Part shown: positions 29,487 through 40,346 of the stretch, piece after piece | Position numbering within the stretch: the stretch's first letter is position 1 | Layout: each line of letters opens with the position of its first letter | Assembly: GCA_030704615.1 (NCBI GenBank) | Contig: CM060734.1 | Span: 1,922,001-1,986,000, forward strand | Length of the DNA stretch: 64,000 nt | Direction: 5' to 3' | Source of the DNA: Takakia lepidozioides | Taxonomy: Eukaryota > Streptophyta > Takakiopsida > Takakiales > Takakiaceae | Translations under genes and position numbers: made by a program | The notes under the pieces: generated by a model | What the model saw: only the letters and a program-made list of their open reading frames with translations | Databases searched by the model: none | What the model was told of the DNA's origin: nothing

Positions 29487-31860
29487 GGTCAGCAGGGGGG
29501 GCCATGAAGGCACGGCAGGCAGAGAGGGTGTTGAGGCTGATGATGCGGGGGTCAGACCTCCAGTTATTGTAAAGTGAGGGTAGTGACGAGTTGGGTACGA
29601 TAGTGAGGGCTCGACGAACAGTATGGTAAATATTGAGGTGGGAGGTCCAAGCACGTTTTTGTGATCTAGTAAGATAACTACCATTTTGTTTGGAGCGGGT
29701 GGTTTGAGGAATGTAAGAGGGGGGGGGGGGGGGGTAGAACATGTGGCAGTGACGCTATTTGTCATTTCTTGTATTAAGGATGATAGTGTGCACTCTGCAT
29801 CATGCCAAGTGGCATCAGGAGAGTGTGATATGTTAGTGTCAGAAAGGATGTGTGAGAGTTTAAGCGTGAGGATCGAGGCAGTTGGATGGAAGTGATTTTG
29901 GAATGCAACAATGTTTTGTTGTGGTAGCGGGGAGAGGATCCAGGGCTGCGGGGTGGAGGTTGGGGCTAGTGGGATTGGTCGGATAGGAATGAGGGATGAG
30001 GGAAGGGACACGGATACCGGGTAATGGTCAGAGTTACATAGATTGTCAGTGTGGATGTGGCTCATGAGGTACGTAGGGATTTGATTGCGTGTCCCGAGGT
30101 AGAAACCGTCAATAAGGCTTAAAGAAGAGTAGTGTAGCCCACCCTGTCGTGAGTAGTGGTGGTCTGCAGGGATGTAGGAGAATTGATGTTGTTGTATAAA
30201 TGTAGCCCAATCGTGGTCTAGTGGGGTTGGGGATTTGTGTAGACCATTGAATGTGTGTCCGAGTAGGGCAATGTCACGGTTGAAGTCGCCTGCTAGTATG
30301 CAGCGATAGTGTTGATATTCAGGGTGGGAGACAACGTTAGAGATAGTGTGTAATATGTCCGGTATCAGAGCTAGGTCTTCAGTGTGTGAGGGCATATATA
30401 GGTGGATTAAGGTAATGGGGTTAAGGGCGGGTAGGTGGATTTGGATGATCTGTAGATAAGAACGGAGGGGGATAGGTACGGATATTTGTGTAGTGCTGGG
30501 GGAGTGGTGTGTGCGGAGGATACCAAGTGCCACGCCACCATGAGTGGGACTATATGGGGCAGAGCGACGTTGGAGGCATTGTTGTGCGGTTAGGGGGGGG
30601 CCGTACAGGAGGTAGTAATCTGGCAAGAGTTTGTTGATATATGAGCTGTTCGAGTTGTTGGTGTGTAGTTTGGTTTCTTGTAAGAGAATACTGTGAGGAG
30701 GCATGGAGTCTGTGAGGAGGTGAATTAAGCTTTGGATGATTGAGGCTAGGGAGCCGACGTTCCAGGTAGTAATGTTAAGAGTGTGTGAGCATATGTCGGA
30801 GGGGTTAAGGGGATGACTAGGTGAGGTGTCCGGTGTGGGGAATTGAGGTTGGGTTGGGGGTGGAGAAGGTTGCGGGGGTATAGGGGCAGGTGGAGGTTGG
30901 TACTATTTGGGCAGAAGTAGAGTGCATATTTGTCCTGTTGGTCGGCTGGCAGTTGCCTAGTGATGTCATCTATGGAGGTAAGACCTGGATTGGGGTGGAT
31001 GTCTCCCCACCTGAGCAAGGTGAGAGTGATACAGAGGTTGCGGTACATGGTGTCAGGCGAGGGAGGATGGTGAAGTTGATGTTTGGATGTTACGGGGAGA
31101 TAGCGATAGCGCCCATGAGGGCAGTGGATAATGAGGTGATATTTTTTGAGTAATTCAGCGTGTGGTGTGGGAGGGTAGAAATGGTCGTGATGTGGTATAT
31201 TTATGCGGTTTGAAATGGTCTCAGAGGTGAGGGTGGAGCTAGTGTGTGGGAAGTGAGGGGTTGGTGTAATGGTAGATGAAAGAGGGGAGTGTCTGGTGTG
31301 GCGTGGAGAGCCCAATGGAAGTATTGTAACATTTGTGAGGGGGTGAAGACCACAAGTGGGAGCCATGCAGGGACGACCGTCCCACCATGCATGTGGTAGG
31401 GATTAATGGGGGGTAGGGTCAATTTCATGGGTCGGTGGTAAGGGTACGGTACATTTGGTGTGGGAATGGGAGCCAAATAGGAGGTCTTTAAGGGAGTGCT
31501 TGGTATGGTGTCCATGGTATATAAATAAAATGGTGGGGTTGGGTTGTTATGTAAGCTATAAATAAGTTGAGTGTTGTAAGTAAAAGTTACGGGTGCAGCA
31601 TAGTATCGAAGAGAGGTAGAAATTAATATGAAGCTGGGGGTTATGGGTAGAGTGGTGGTGTGAGTACTATAAAATATGGGGGTGAATATTTGAAGATGGT
31701 GACTACCTAGGATTAATGTGTATTGAGCAGTATTGGGAAGGGGAGTAAGAGCATTGCATAATTTGCAAGAAATTAGAATCAAACTATGAGCAGTGTTAAA
31801 TTTGTTCGGGATCAGGAGGGCCAAAGTATAAGTGATGTAGAACTGTTTTGAGGATAGCAT
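29487..31860 (-). pseudogene. LINE endonuclease half (5' part of the split LINE)
   Basis: Minus-strand frames encode an APE-type endonuclease: ILLQETKLH, HGGVALGILR, IHLYMPSHTEDL, CILAGDFNRDI, SLIDGFYLGT and SDHYPVSV (30704-29740). After a frameshift near 29720 the frame continues (RSKQNGSYLTRSQKRAW ... APPADPA) up to the element A insertion at 29486. Upstream frames (31860-30746) are rich in Pro, His and Thr and include a 2A-like motif at 31006-30983. At least two further frame changes make the copy defective. Non-LTR elements use this enzyme to nick target DNA for primed reverse transcription. Motif style suggests the CR1/L2-like rather than the L1 branch, but this is uncertain. Confidence 0.85.
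30983..31006 (-). other. 2A-like motif in the LINE N-terminal ORF
   Basis: Encodes GDIHPNPG followed by Leu, preceded by a Leu-rich stretch (CITLTLLRW). Canonical 2A is D(V/I)ExNPG followed by Pro; here His replaces Glu and Leu replaces the final Pro. Related GD(V/I)HPNPGP sequences are common just upstream of endonuclease domains in CR1/L2-type LINEs. Ribosome-skipping activity is doubtful in this copy. Confidence 0.65.
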
Positions 31861-31864
31861 CGAT

Positions 31865-32018
31865 AATCACTTGAAAGAGAGCTGGAGAATGATGGATGAT
31901 AATCACTTGAAACAGAGCTGGAGAATGATGGATGACAATCACTTGAAAGGGAGCTGGAGAGTGATGGATGACAATCACTTGAAAGAGAGCTGGAGAATGA
32001 TGGATGATAATCACTTGA
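31865..32018. repeat. 36-bp tandem repeat, 4.3 copies
   Basis: Units begin at 31865, 31901, 31937, 31973 and 32009 (AATCACTTGAAAGAGAGCTG...) with only a few substitutions. Located at the 5' edge of the LINE, it may be its 5' untranslated region. No spacers, so not a CRISPR array. Confidence 0.92.
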
Positions 32019-32202
32019 AGTCATAGTGCGACCCAGTGTTTATATTTCTGGTGAAATTTTGCACTTTTCGACCTCCTAGAAAAAATCAAATATTTTGTCG
32101 TAAATTCAGAGTTTGTAAAAGAGAGTGGTAATGTACCGCGTGATAAAATCCATGAGTGATAGTAAATGATGTGGATAGCAGTAAAGTGAGGTAGCATTTT
32201 CT

Positions 32203-32382
32203 TTTTCCCAGGGGTAACATTTTCCCAAGATAACATTTTTCCAAGGTAACATTTTCCCAAGGTAGCATTTTTTCAAGGTAACAATTTTCCCAACGTCGTA
32301 TTTTCCCAAGGTAACAATTTTCCCAAGGTAGCATTTTCCCAAGGTAACAATTTGCCAAGGTAGCATTTTGCCAAGGTAGCCA
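32203..32382. repeat. Tandem repeat of about 17-18 bp, about ten copies
   Basis: Reiterated (G/C)AAGGTA(A/G)CA(A/T)TTT(T)(C/G)CC with small length changes, for example CCAAGGTAACATTTTC and CCAAGGTAGCATTTTG. Noncoding. Confidence 0.88.
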
Positions 32383-33196
32383 GTAGCTCCGAATATCTTG
32401 TAAAAGAGAGTGGTAGTGTACTGAGTGGCAATCGTTCGAGAAATAGCATAGAAGAGCACTGTGGGGGTTAGAGCAGTAAAGTGAGGTAGCATGAGACCTT
32501 TCCAATCGAGAGTGGTTAAAAGCATCAGGCTTGATAAGCAGCGGATATGTAGGGAATTCAAGAACCCACAGCATAGATGAGGAGTCATGGGGTGTACATG
32601 AAGGCGATTCGAGCAAGAAATATGTAGATGAGACGAGGTGGTTACCTGTATAAGACATATAGTATGCATAAGACATATAGTATGGGAGAAAATCTGAGTC
32701 AGCTGTAAGTACTAGGATTGGAAACAGCTTGCTAGCAGAATTAAAAGCGTGAGACCCCAACCACCACCAACAGCAGCTATCGGTATTGTGACGATTATAC
32801 TTGAGGCACACCTGAGGACTGGTGTACTGGAAGTATTGCTTACTGACTTGCAACTGACATGGTTGAGGTTTCATGTATAGGAATATCTGCAGCCTCCACC
32901 AAACATGTTAGTAATTTTGTAGAAGCAGGCCCCGAGAGATTCTCTCTAGGAATTGTGTTATTTGGTAGAGGAGCACTTGGGGTATTTTCAATGATAGATT
33001 GAGCAGAGAGAAAAGTGACCAGCATTGAATCAGTGTTATGAATAAACATGGGCAGCTATGTATAAGGCCTAGTTGGTGGCAGTATTTTCAGGACTGTAAT
33101 ATTTATGGGAAGGCAGCTCGGAGAAGTGGGAATGTGATGGCTGTCAGGGAGCAAAAGATAATGGGATTGCATCTGAGAACATGGGAAAGTGAGGGC
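32383..33196. other. Unrecognised region, partial duplication of 32110-32200
   Basis: No gene recognised. The segment 32402-32490 (AAAAGAGAGTGGTAGTGTAC, GCAGTAAAGTGAGGTAGCAT) repeats 32116-32205 in diverged form, flanking the 17-bp repeat array on both sides. Minus-strand open frames crossing it are low-complexity and unconvincing. Confidence 0.5.
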
Positions 33197-33224
33197 TGTC
33201 GAGCGGCTTTTACTCACCCATCCC
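33197..33224 (-). repeat. Inverted LTR-F terminus
   Basis: TGTCGAGCGGCTTTTACTCA and the next eight bases are the reverse complement of the last 28 bases of LTR F (35414-35441) with one mismatch. It sits directly left of chromovirus fragment D, so D is flanked by inverted F sequence on one side and the F LTR start on the other. Confidence 0.75.
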
Positions 33225-34358
33225 GACCGCGTGCAGGACAAGGTATGGTTCATATGAGTTCTTGGTGACGCCTTTTGGGCTCACCAACGCATCCGCGACC
33301 TTTAGCACGCTAATGAACAGCCTTTTCCAGGAGTGGTTGGATGACTTTGTGATCGTGTACATCGACAACATCTTGGTGTACTCGAAAACAAAGGAAGAGC
33401 ACCTGGAGCACCTCAAAAGGGTGTCCCAGAAATTGCGGGAAGGGAAGCTGTATGCCAAAGTTTCAAAGTGCGAATTCGGGGTCACAAAAGTGGAGTTCTT
33501 GGGGCATGTGATTACACAGGATGGGATCAAAATGGATGACAAAAAGGTGAGGGCAATTTTGGACTGAGAGCCTCCGACTTCGGTCCCGGGAGTGCGATCC
33601 TTCCTAGGACTCGCCTCCTATTACCGGAAGTATGTGAGAAATTTCGCCAAGATCGCGGGGCCGCTGTCAGACCTCCTGTGTAAATCCAAAGTATAGGTAT
33701 GGAACACCTTTTATGGCCAAGCTTTTGCCGAGTTGAAGCAGCAGATGGCGGAAGCTCCAGTCCTCAAAATTCTGGAGTTCGACCGTCCATTTGAGATCCA
33801 TACAGATGCGTCGGACTTCGCAATTGGGGGTGTACTCATGCAGGATGGACGTCCAGTGGCTTACGAAAGTAAGAAAATGAATGAAGTGGAGCAACGGTGG
33901 CCTACGCACGAGAAAGAAATGAAGGCGGTGGTGCATTGCTTTGAGCTTTGGCACCACTATATTGGTTCCAACCCGGTGAAGGTGTTCACGGACAATGTCA
34001 CGGTGAAGTATTTTGCCACGCAGCCTAAGTTGTCCCTAAAACAAATTAGGTGGCAAGACACTTTAGCACTGTTCGACGTGGATATCCAGTACAAACCGGG
34101 ACGGGACAATGTGGTGGCCGATGCTTTAAGTAGAAAGTAGCAGCTCATGATGGTGTACAGGGACGAGACGGCGCTCCGAAGGAAGATCCGGCAGGCTTAT
34201 CGGAAGGATAAGATGGCGAAGTCCGTGATGCGGGACTTGAGGATGGGGGTTAAATCGCAGTTCTACTTGCAAAATGGACTGCTCCGGTACAAGCAAAAGC
34301 GTCTCTACGTGCCGAAGGGAGGGATCAGAGACAGTATCTTAAGAGAATGCCATGATGG
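33225..34358 (+). pseudogene. Chromovirus fragment D (RT to integrase finger)
   Basis: 1.1-kb piece of family-A pol, colinear with 15026-16140 of element A. It begins within RT ([20 protein letters not shown]) and ends in the integrase finger (RECHDG). The RT catalytic box reads YIDN instead of YIDD, removing an essential Asp. In-frame stops occur at 33565 (TGA for Trp), about 33695 (TAG) and 34138 (TAG for Gln). It has no LTRs of its own family, and its edges coincide with F sequences. Confidence 0.88.
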
Positions 34359-34359
34359 T

Positions 34360-35441
34360 TGTTAGAGGACTGTCTGGGACTTAGACACTTATACGGGATC
34401 TGTGGAGTACCCTTAATTTTTGCACAGACTGAGACCAACAGGAGCCTTAGGGGTGAGAGCAGTGCACTTTAGGGGGGGTTACACAGCCCGTCACAGCCAA
34501 CACAACCTAACACAGCCAGACACAGTCAACACAGCCCGTCACAACCAACACAGCCGACACAGCCAGACACAGCCAGACACAGTCAACACAGCTCGTCACA
34601 GCCGACACAGCCCATCACAGCCAACACAGCCCAACACAGCCAAACACAGTCGCACAGCCAGTCACAGCCCGACACAGCCGGTCACAGCCGGTCACAGTTT
34701 CACACAGCCAGTCACAACTTGACACAGCTGTCACGACCATAGGGAACGGGATAGCAGGACAGGAACGACTGTGGGGAACAACACCTGCGAATGGAACATG
34801 TTAGTTCACGGACGACGGTTAGTAGTGAGGGAAACGGTTAGAACAACGGGTAGGAAGATAAAGCGGGAAGCAAGGACTGAAAAAAGGATATATATATTCT
34901 TGGAGCACTTCGGGGGGAATCACTGCTGGAAGGGGGATTGGAGGAGCACTTCTGGGGGGGAGAACTTCGGACATCACTGGGGGAAAGGAAGAGGGAGCGT
35001 ATCTCTGAGCAGAAAGATGGAGAGCACGGAGTAGGAAGAAGAGCTTGTGATGCTTATGATGAATGCAGGCAGTATAGAATTGTAATGTAGAGCAGATTAG
35101 AGACTCCATGGCTTCAGCCTGATACTTGATAGATATTAATCTGATACACACCTCATACTCACACTGTGTAGAGAGATCTGAGTGAAGCTGTGGAATGAAT
35201 TGATGAGTTGATGGAATCCGATAAATTGATGAAGCCAACTGATACTTAAATACCAGCAGTAGGTAACTAGCTAACATGGATGGGGGAAGGAAAACAAATA
35301 GGAAACACCCCCATGATACACTAGCTGTAGGTCAAGACTGATTGTTCTGAGCGGGCTGAGTACTTAGAGATTTCCAACTCTTCTATCTTGGAGTTTCCGC
35401 CTTGGATAGCGAAGGGATGGGTGAGTAAAAGCCGCGCGACA
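34360..35441 (+). repeat. LTR F (about 1.08 kb)
   Basis: Starts TGTTAGAGG directly after fragment D, ends GCCGCGCGACA, and is followed by TTTGGCGACCATACTGGG, the same primer-binding type as family E. Contains a CACAGCC minisatellite (34480-34735) and a TATATATA box near 34888. The element's interior after 35459 is too degraded to identify. Confidence 0.7.
34480..34735. repeat. Decameric CACAGCC minisatellite in LTR F
   Basis: Units of about 10 bp such as CACAGCCAGA, CACAGCCAAC and CACAGCCGGT, over 20 in a row. Same core as the 26510-26960 array but with different interspersed sequence. Open frames across it are artefacts of the repeat. Confidence 0.88.
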
Positions 35442-35459
35442 TTTGGCGACCATACTGGG
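35442..35459 (+). other. Primer-binding site of element F
   Basis: TTTGGCGACCATACTGGG directly after the LTR F end. The TGGCGACC start would pair with a tRNA ending GGTCGCCA; which tRNA is not determined. The same site follows the E LTR on the minus strand (52805-52786). Confidence 0.65.
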
Positions 35460-35914
35460 ACTTGGGTCATGAACAACCAGATGTGACAGGCATCTGGTGG
35501 GATCATGGTGGATGGAGAATTAAAGATTGATGTGAATCAAATTCCTTGTGAAACTGAGAAGAAAGATAAGATTGTCCAAACGATTCTTCCAGAGGTTTTT
35601 GGATTGCCAGACGGTTTGTAAAGAAAACATTCTTAAGAGAGTGCATGATGCTGACCCAGAGTGGGGTCTGGAGAAAGGAGAGATAAAGATTATCAGGTGG
35701 CCTGTAGAGGAAGAGCACGTTGGTTACCAACATTGGTTTATGTGATAGCATGCTATCCATTAAGGGAGTAGAGTTTGAAGGCTGGGAGGAAAGAAAGGTG
35801 ATGTTTATACTCATATGCATGAAGAGCTTGTACTGGTAAAGAATTGGATTCCAAAGGATATTTTGTGGATCAAACTCACACCAAGAACAACTTTCCAGAC
35901 TTGTAAAAAAAATT
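35460..35914. other. Degraded interior of element F
   Basis: Short plus-strand stretches look once coding (VNQIPCETEKKDK, LPEVFGLPDGL) but are broken by stops. No domain is recognised. Confidence 0.4.
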
Positions 35915-36180
35915 AAAGCGACCGCCATTGGCGGTCGCTTCATTTAAATAAAATAAAATAGAAGCGAGGTCGCTTCCTTAAAAAATTAATGTAATTAGAA
36001 GCGACCGCCAGTGCCGGTCGCTTCAGTTCGAAAAAAACAATTAGAAGCAAGGCCCCTCATTTAAAAGAAACAATTACATGCGACCGCCACTTCTTTTAAT
36101 ATAATATAATAATTGGAAGCAACCGCCTTATTGGTGGTCGCTCTCTTTTGAACAATAAAACAATTTGATGCGACCGCCAT
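35915..36180. repeat. Array of GCGACCGCC / GGCGGTCGC palindromes
   Basis: Six or more units in 265 bp of otherwise AT-rich sequence: a perfect palindrome AGCGACCGCC-ATT-GGCGGTCGCT at 35917-35940, degraded palindromes near 35960, 36001 and 36117, and half-sites near 36079 and 36169. Spacers are A/T-rich (AAATAAAATAAAATAG-like). Noncoding; could be a fold-back element or satellite (inference). Confidence 0.8.
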
Positions 36181-36455
36181 GAGAACCGACAACCGACAAT
36201 TTTGTGCAGAGTTGGAAGCATTGGCACAATTGTTTTTTATTACACATGTCACAAGCAAATCACCGAACACAAACATGAGCAAGTGACGATGCATTGGCTG
36301 ACATTTTGGGTGGTATATACATGGGCAACATATTTTATTTCCCAAGGCATACACAACAACAATACAAATACTCATAGTGACAAGGAACACACAAAAAATA
36401 CTTCACTACAGAAATGTAAACATATCCACAAAAATGTGTTGTTGGATGCCTAAAG
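36181..36455. other. Spacer left of family-E gag, nothing recognised
   Basis: Would be the continuation of family-E pol if the element were complete, but no protease or RT motif is seen. The element is truncated here by the palindrome array. Confidence 0.4.
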
Positions 36456-36878
36456 TTGTTTTGCTTCAATTCCTTCTGCTGGTTCGATGAGAGCCTCTGC
36501 TATCTTCTGGTCCAGGGTGGTTTTATCAATCACCTCCTTTTTCCTTGGTTTGGGTTTTTCCTCGTCATCAGAGTCTTCCTCTTCCAGGGTGTCCTTGGAA
36601 TCCTTGTTTCTGCTCTGGTGGAACCCGAGTTCCAATTTCTTTGCAGTTGCTACTACTTCAGCCAAAGTGTTGTTGGGTAAAACTGTAACCATAGTTACGT
36701 ACTCAGGACAAAGTTCATTGACGAACCATGACTTCTGTAAGTCATCCCCTAGTGCTTGGTTTAACTTCCTGACCAAAGTTTTCATTCTCTCCAGGTAGTC
36801 AACTACCAATTCTTTCTTATTATGTCTCAGATTCTGTAATCCTGTAAAGATTTCAGATGTGGATTTGTTGGAATGATA
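36456..36878 (-). pseudogene. Family-E gag, C-terminal part (split by B')
   Basis: The minus-strand frame runs from the B' insertion (YHSNKSTSEIF) to a stop at 36456: GLQNLRHNKKELVVDYLERM, LVRKLNQALGDDLQ, FVNELCPEYVTMV, then an acidic and Lys-rich tail (EEEDSDDEEKPKPRKK). This is the second half of a retrotransposon Gag domain. It is the direct continuation of the N-terminal half at 51372-52214 (..ATFQERY), 14.5 kb away. No zinc knuckle follows, so the element is truncated. Confidence 0.85.
36875..36878. repeat. Target-site duplication of B', left copy (GATA)
   Basis: GATA precedes the B' terminus TGTCGGGCGC; the partner is at 51372-51375. Removing B' and one copy restores the gag codons E-R-Y-H-S across the junction. 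Confidence 0.82.
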
Positions 36879-39800
36879 TGTCGGGCGCATACGTATCGCT
36901 ACACAAATACATCGTTGTCCAAACAAACACCAACACATATATGCACAATAAAGTAGTCTGCCACAATTGCCCCCTAGCTGGTGGATAGGTCCATCTAACT
37001 CCAGATAGCTACAAGATGTAATAGCCACAGCCGTACAAGTCCTCTATCACTGTCCCTATCTGCTCAAACTCATCAACCAAGAGGCCGGGGGTATAAGAGT
37101 AGCCCATCGTTAGTCGCCGTCTTGCAATCTGTGAACTTGAGCCAAGATCTCGTGTGTTCAAGGTCTACTAGTAGTAGCTTGGCCTTGCATTTCTTGTTAG
37201 TCTTCCATGGTTGTACCACTCCCATATCCAATGCAATGTGGACATAACCAATCCCATCCGGAACCATCTCAAGAGGTGGAGTCAAGCATCCCATATGCCA
37301 ACATTCTAGAGCATCGATCACACATCAGCATGGTGGCTGCCCTTTTAGCAGACCCACACAACATGCACCTCAAACCTGCAGATACCACTGCCAGGTTTGG
37401 GTCAATCCTGCCATCGACATTAGGAAGGTGACATGACGCACAAGACGCACATGGTCCTTCCAAGTTATGCCATCCAGACCCTCCAAGAACCAAGACGCCT
37501 GAGGGCAAGACCTCTCGAACCCTCAAAAATAACACGTCCTGCGTCACATCCAGGGTCGTAGGAGCAGTCTGCTGCAGATAGACATAGTCACAGGGTTGAA
37601 TCTCCGAACCCCAGGACGATAGCCCCCACCACGTATAGGAGAATACCTCAACGTATCACGGTGTTGTGCAATGGCAAGGTTCTCGAAAGCCATGGGCATG
37701 ACTCTCTTGCACGCTGCTCACAGCACGTGCCCACACGTCCGGATCGTCAAGGTTAAGAACTGTAGCAGCTTCTCTGCGAATGGAATTGTAGGCAAATCCG
37801 GCTCTGCCAAAAGAGAAGAAAGTATGGTGAGAAAGGAGGCAAGTGATGTTTGCTTGCTGAACCTGTCCCATGGCTAACCAGGGTAACTGAAGGTCCCAAT
37901 CTCCTAGGTGTCCCTTCTGCAAGCCATACTTGCGCAAACCCCTCTTTACTGTCTGAACAACTCTCTCTGCCAAGCCATCGGCTTCAGGATGATCCCGAGA
38001 AGTGGTTGCGGTGGTCTATCAAGGCTTGTCACACAAAGCCTGAAACTCCCCCAAGACCTCTCTCCCTTGGTCCGTGAGTACCTCAGCTGGAGCACCGAAT
38101 CGGCTAAGCACACAATCCAGGAATGCATAGCAGCTCCCTCACTAGCCTTATCAGGCAATGGAACCAATTCAATCCACTTGGAGAAGTGCTCCACCATCAC
38201 CAACACGTACTTGTTGTGGCGCATGGTCAGTGGCAACGGCCCTGCGAAGTCAAGACTCCACCTGTAGCCCAATCCCATGATCGGAAGAGGGTGCAATTGT
38301 GGAGTAGGGGCGTTGAATGAAGCACGCACCCTATCACCACACCATGCACCTAGCCACAAATGTTGCACCTCTGTGTGCATACAACGCCCACCAATACTGC
38401 CCCTGCAGTAGACTATGAGTGCGTCGCACCCCAAAATGCCCCAACTCCTCATGGGCATGCCGCACTAACCGTGCCCGCTGGTGTGGTGAGGCACAATTCT
38501 CACTCGACCATCCTCCCACACTCGGAGCAGGTGTGTCCCCTCCCACTTGAACCCTCTTGGCTCGTTGTAGGATCCGATCCCTCTCCTTGGCAGTCACAGT
38601 GGCTGCAGTGTCTCTAGTGCGGAGGTAGTCCAACACAAGTGAAATCTCATGTATATCTTTGGCGCCACCTTGCTCATTGCTGGCCTCAGGGTCCTCAGAC
38701 ACTTGATCTACAGTCATCCCTGTTGTTGCAGGTCCAACCTGGCCTTCCGCTGCCAAGATACACAGAATGCAGATGCATGCCATCCGGGCACAATCTTCTC
38801 TTCCGTCTCACCATGCCACGAGCTCCAGTGTCATCCTGCTGGCTCGTGCATGGATTGCGACTCAACCCATCTGCATTGTGATTGACCAAACCCGTCGATG
38901 CACCACCTGAAAGTCATACTCTTGAAGGATGAGTGCCCACCGTGCAAGCTTCCCCGTCAGCTTGTCTAACTCCATCAACCACTGAGTGGTGGGTGATCCG
39001 TGACAAGGGTGAAGAGATTGCCGTATAGATAGCACCTGAAGTGTGCACGGCCCACACTGCAGCTAAGCATTCTCCCTCATATGAGCTATACTTAGACTCT
39101 ACAGCATTGTTCGAGCGGCTAGCATAAGCCACTACGAACTCTCTCCCTCATCATCCACCATGGTGAGCACCGCTTCAAGCCCCAGCATGCTCCAATCTGT
39201 ATGCAGCTGAAAAGGAGCCCCCTGATAGGTCGTCTCAAGATGGGCGCCGAGGTCAACCTCACCTTGAGCTCTTGAAAAGCTTGTTCTTGTCATCTTCCCA
39301 CGCCGCTCCTGGCCACAAATGGTCAGCTTGGTTAGAGCCTTTGCAATGGCACTAATCCCTTAACAAAACGTCTTGTAATAGGTTGCTAACCCATGAAAGC
39401 TCGACACTGGCTCACATCCGTGGGGCGTGGAACCTGTGCAATGGACTCTACCTTAATCTGGTCCCCCCAATCCTCCAGGATATATCATGTGACCCAGATA
39501 CTCAATCTGGTTGTGGAAAAACTTGCACTTTCCCGGATTATAACTTCAATCTGTGCGCCCTCAAGCGCTCAAATACCCCCGAATGGTCTCTCATGCTCCT
39601 CCACAGTTAGTAGCACTAAGATGATGATGCATCTATGTAGCACCGAGCAAACTCCACCCTGCTAGAATCCTGTCCAGACTCTTTGAAAACAGCTCAGGAG
39701 GGAGCGTTTTTAAGCCCAAATGGTTAAAAACCGCCAATGGTATAGGCAATCCTTCCCGTGCTCATTGATCCACCAGAAATGCCGTCTTTTGCTTATCCGC

Positions 39801-40343
39801 CTCCTTGATCAGCAACTGGTGATATACGGATCGTAAATCCAACGTGCTTAAAGACCTTGGAATGCCCAATGGCATCAAAGATCTCATCTGGTGTCGGCAT
39901 GGCATACCTATCGGACTTGGTCTGACGATTTACAGGCCGGTAATCACCGCACATACGTCTCTCCGTCCAATTGCCCATAGACATCCTTCTTGGCTGGCAT
40001 AACTGTGGCTGAGCATACTCTCCACCAGAGAGCTCTACCAAACCTGCCTCCCAAAGATCTTGAGTCTCATCTGAATCAAAGACCTCTCCATGTCACTGTA
40101 TCTATAGGGTCTCCGAAAGAAGTTGCGTGTCAGTGGCCAACTCAATAAGGATCTCTTGACCCTTCATGTGCTCCCAAGTCCTTAAAATTGAAGGCAAAGC
40201 AATTCCTGTAAGCCCTCAGGGAACCGCCGTATACTCGTCTCTCTCCTCCGGTGACAATGGGTCCAATTTGTCGGCTCCCAATTGTCCTCCGTAACTGCAA
40301 CTTAAGTCTGTGGGCTTAGAGGGTAGAGCGCGTCCCGTGGTTG
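36879..40343 (-). pseudogene. B' polymerase with PHD finger, many frameshifts
   Basis: Homologous along its length to 18370-21956. Recognisable: PHD remnant (CMLCGSAKRAATMLMCDRC, GCLTPPLEMVPDG; about 37275-37425), integrase (SLDFAGPLPLTMRHN, VEHFSKWIELVPL, AERVVQTVKRGLRKYG), RNase H (YASRSNNAVESKYSSYEGEC) and RT (RRMCGDYRPVNRQTK). Differences from B are dominated by single-base insertions and deletions, often in short homopolymers. No functional product as written. Confidence 0.85.
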
Positions 40344-40346
40344 CTA
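40338..40346 (-). promoter_or_regulatory. Conserved readthrough context in B' (TAG CAA CCA)
   Basis: Reads ..EVAA, TAG, CAA CCA on the minus strand, the same codons as in B at 21959-21951, while flanking codons differ (CGG for CTG after CCA). Confidence 0.72.

Noticed and set aside
31865-32018. Regular 36-bp repeats suggestive of a CRISPR array
   Set aside because: Units are directly adjacent with no unique spacers, the setting is eukaryotic, and no cas gene is present; it is a simple tandem repeat.
32086-32874. 262-codon minus-strand ORF
   Set aside because: Its middle is the translated 17-bp tandem repeat and the rest shows no motif; overlapping frames are equally open.
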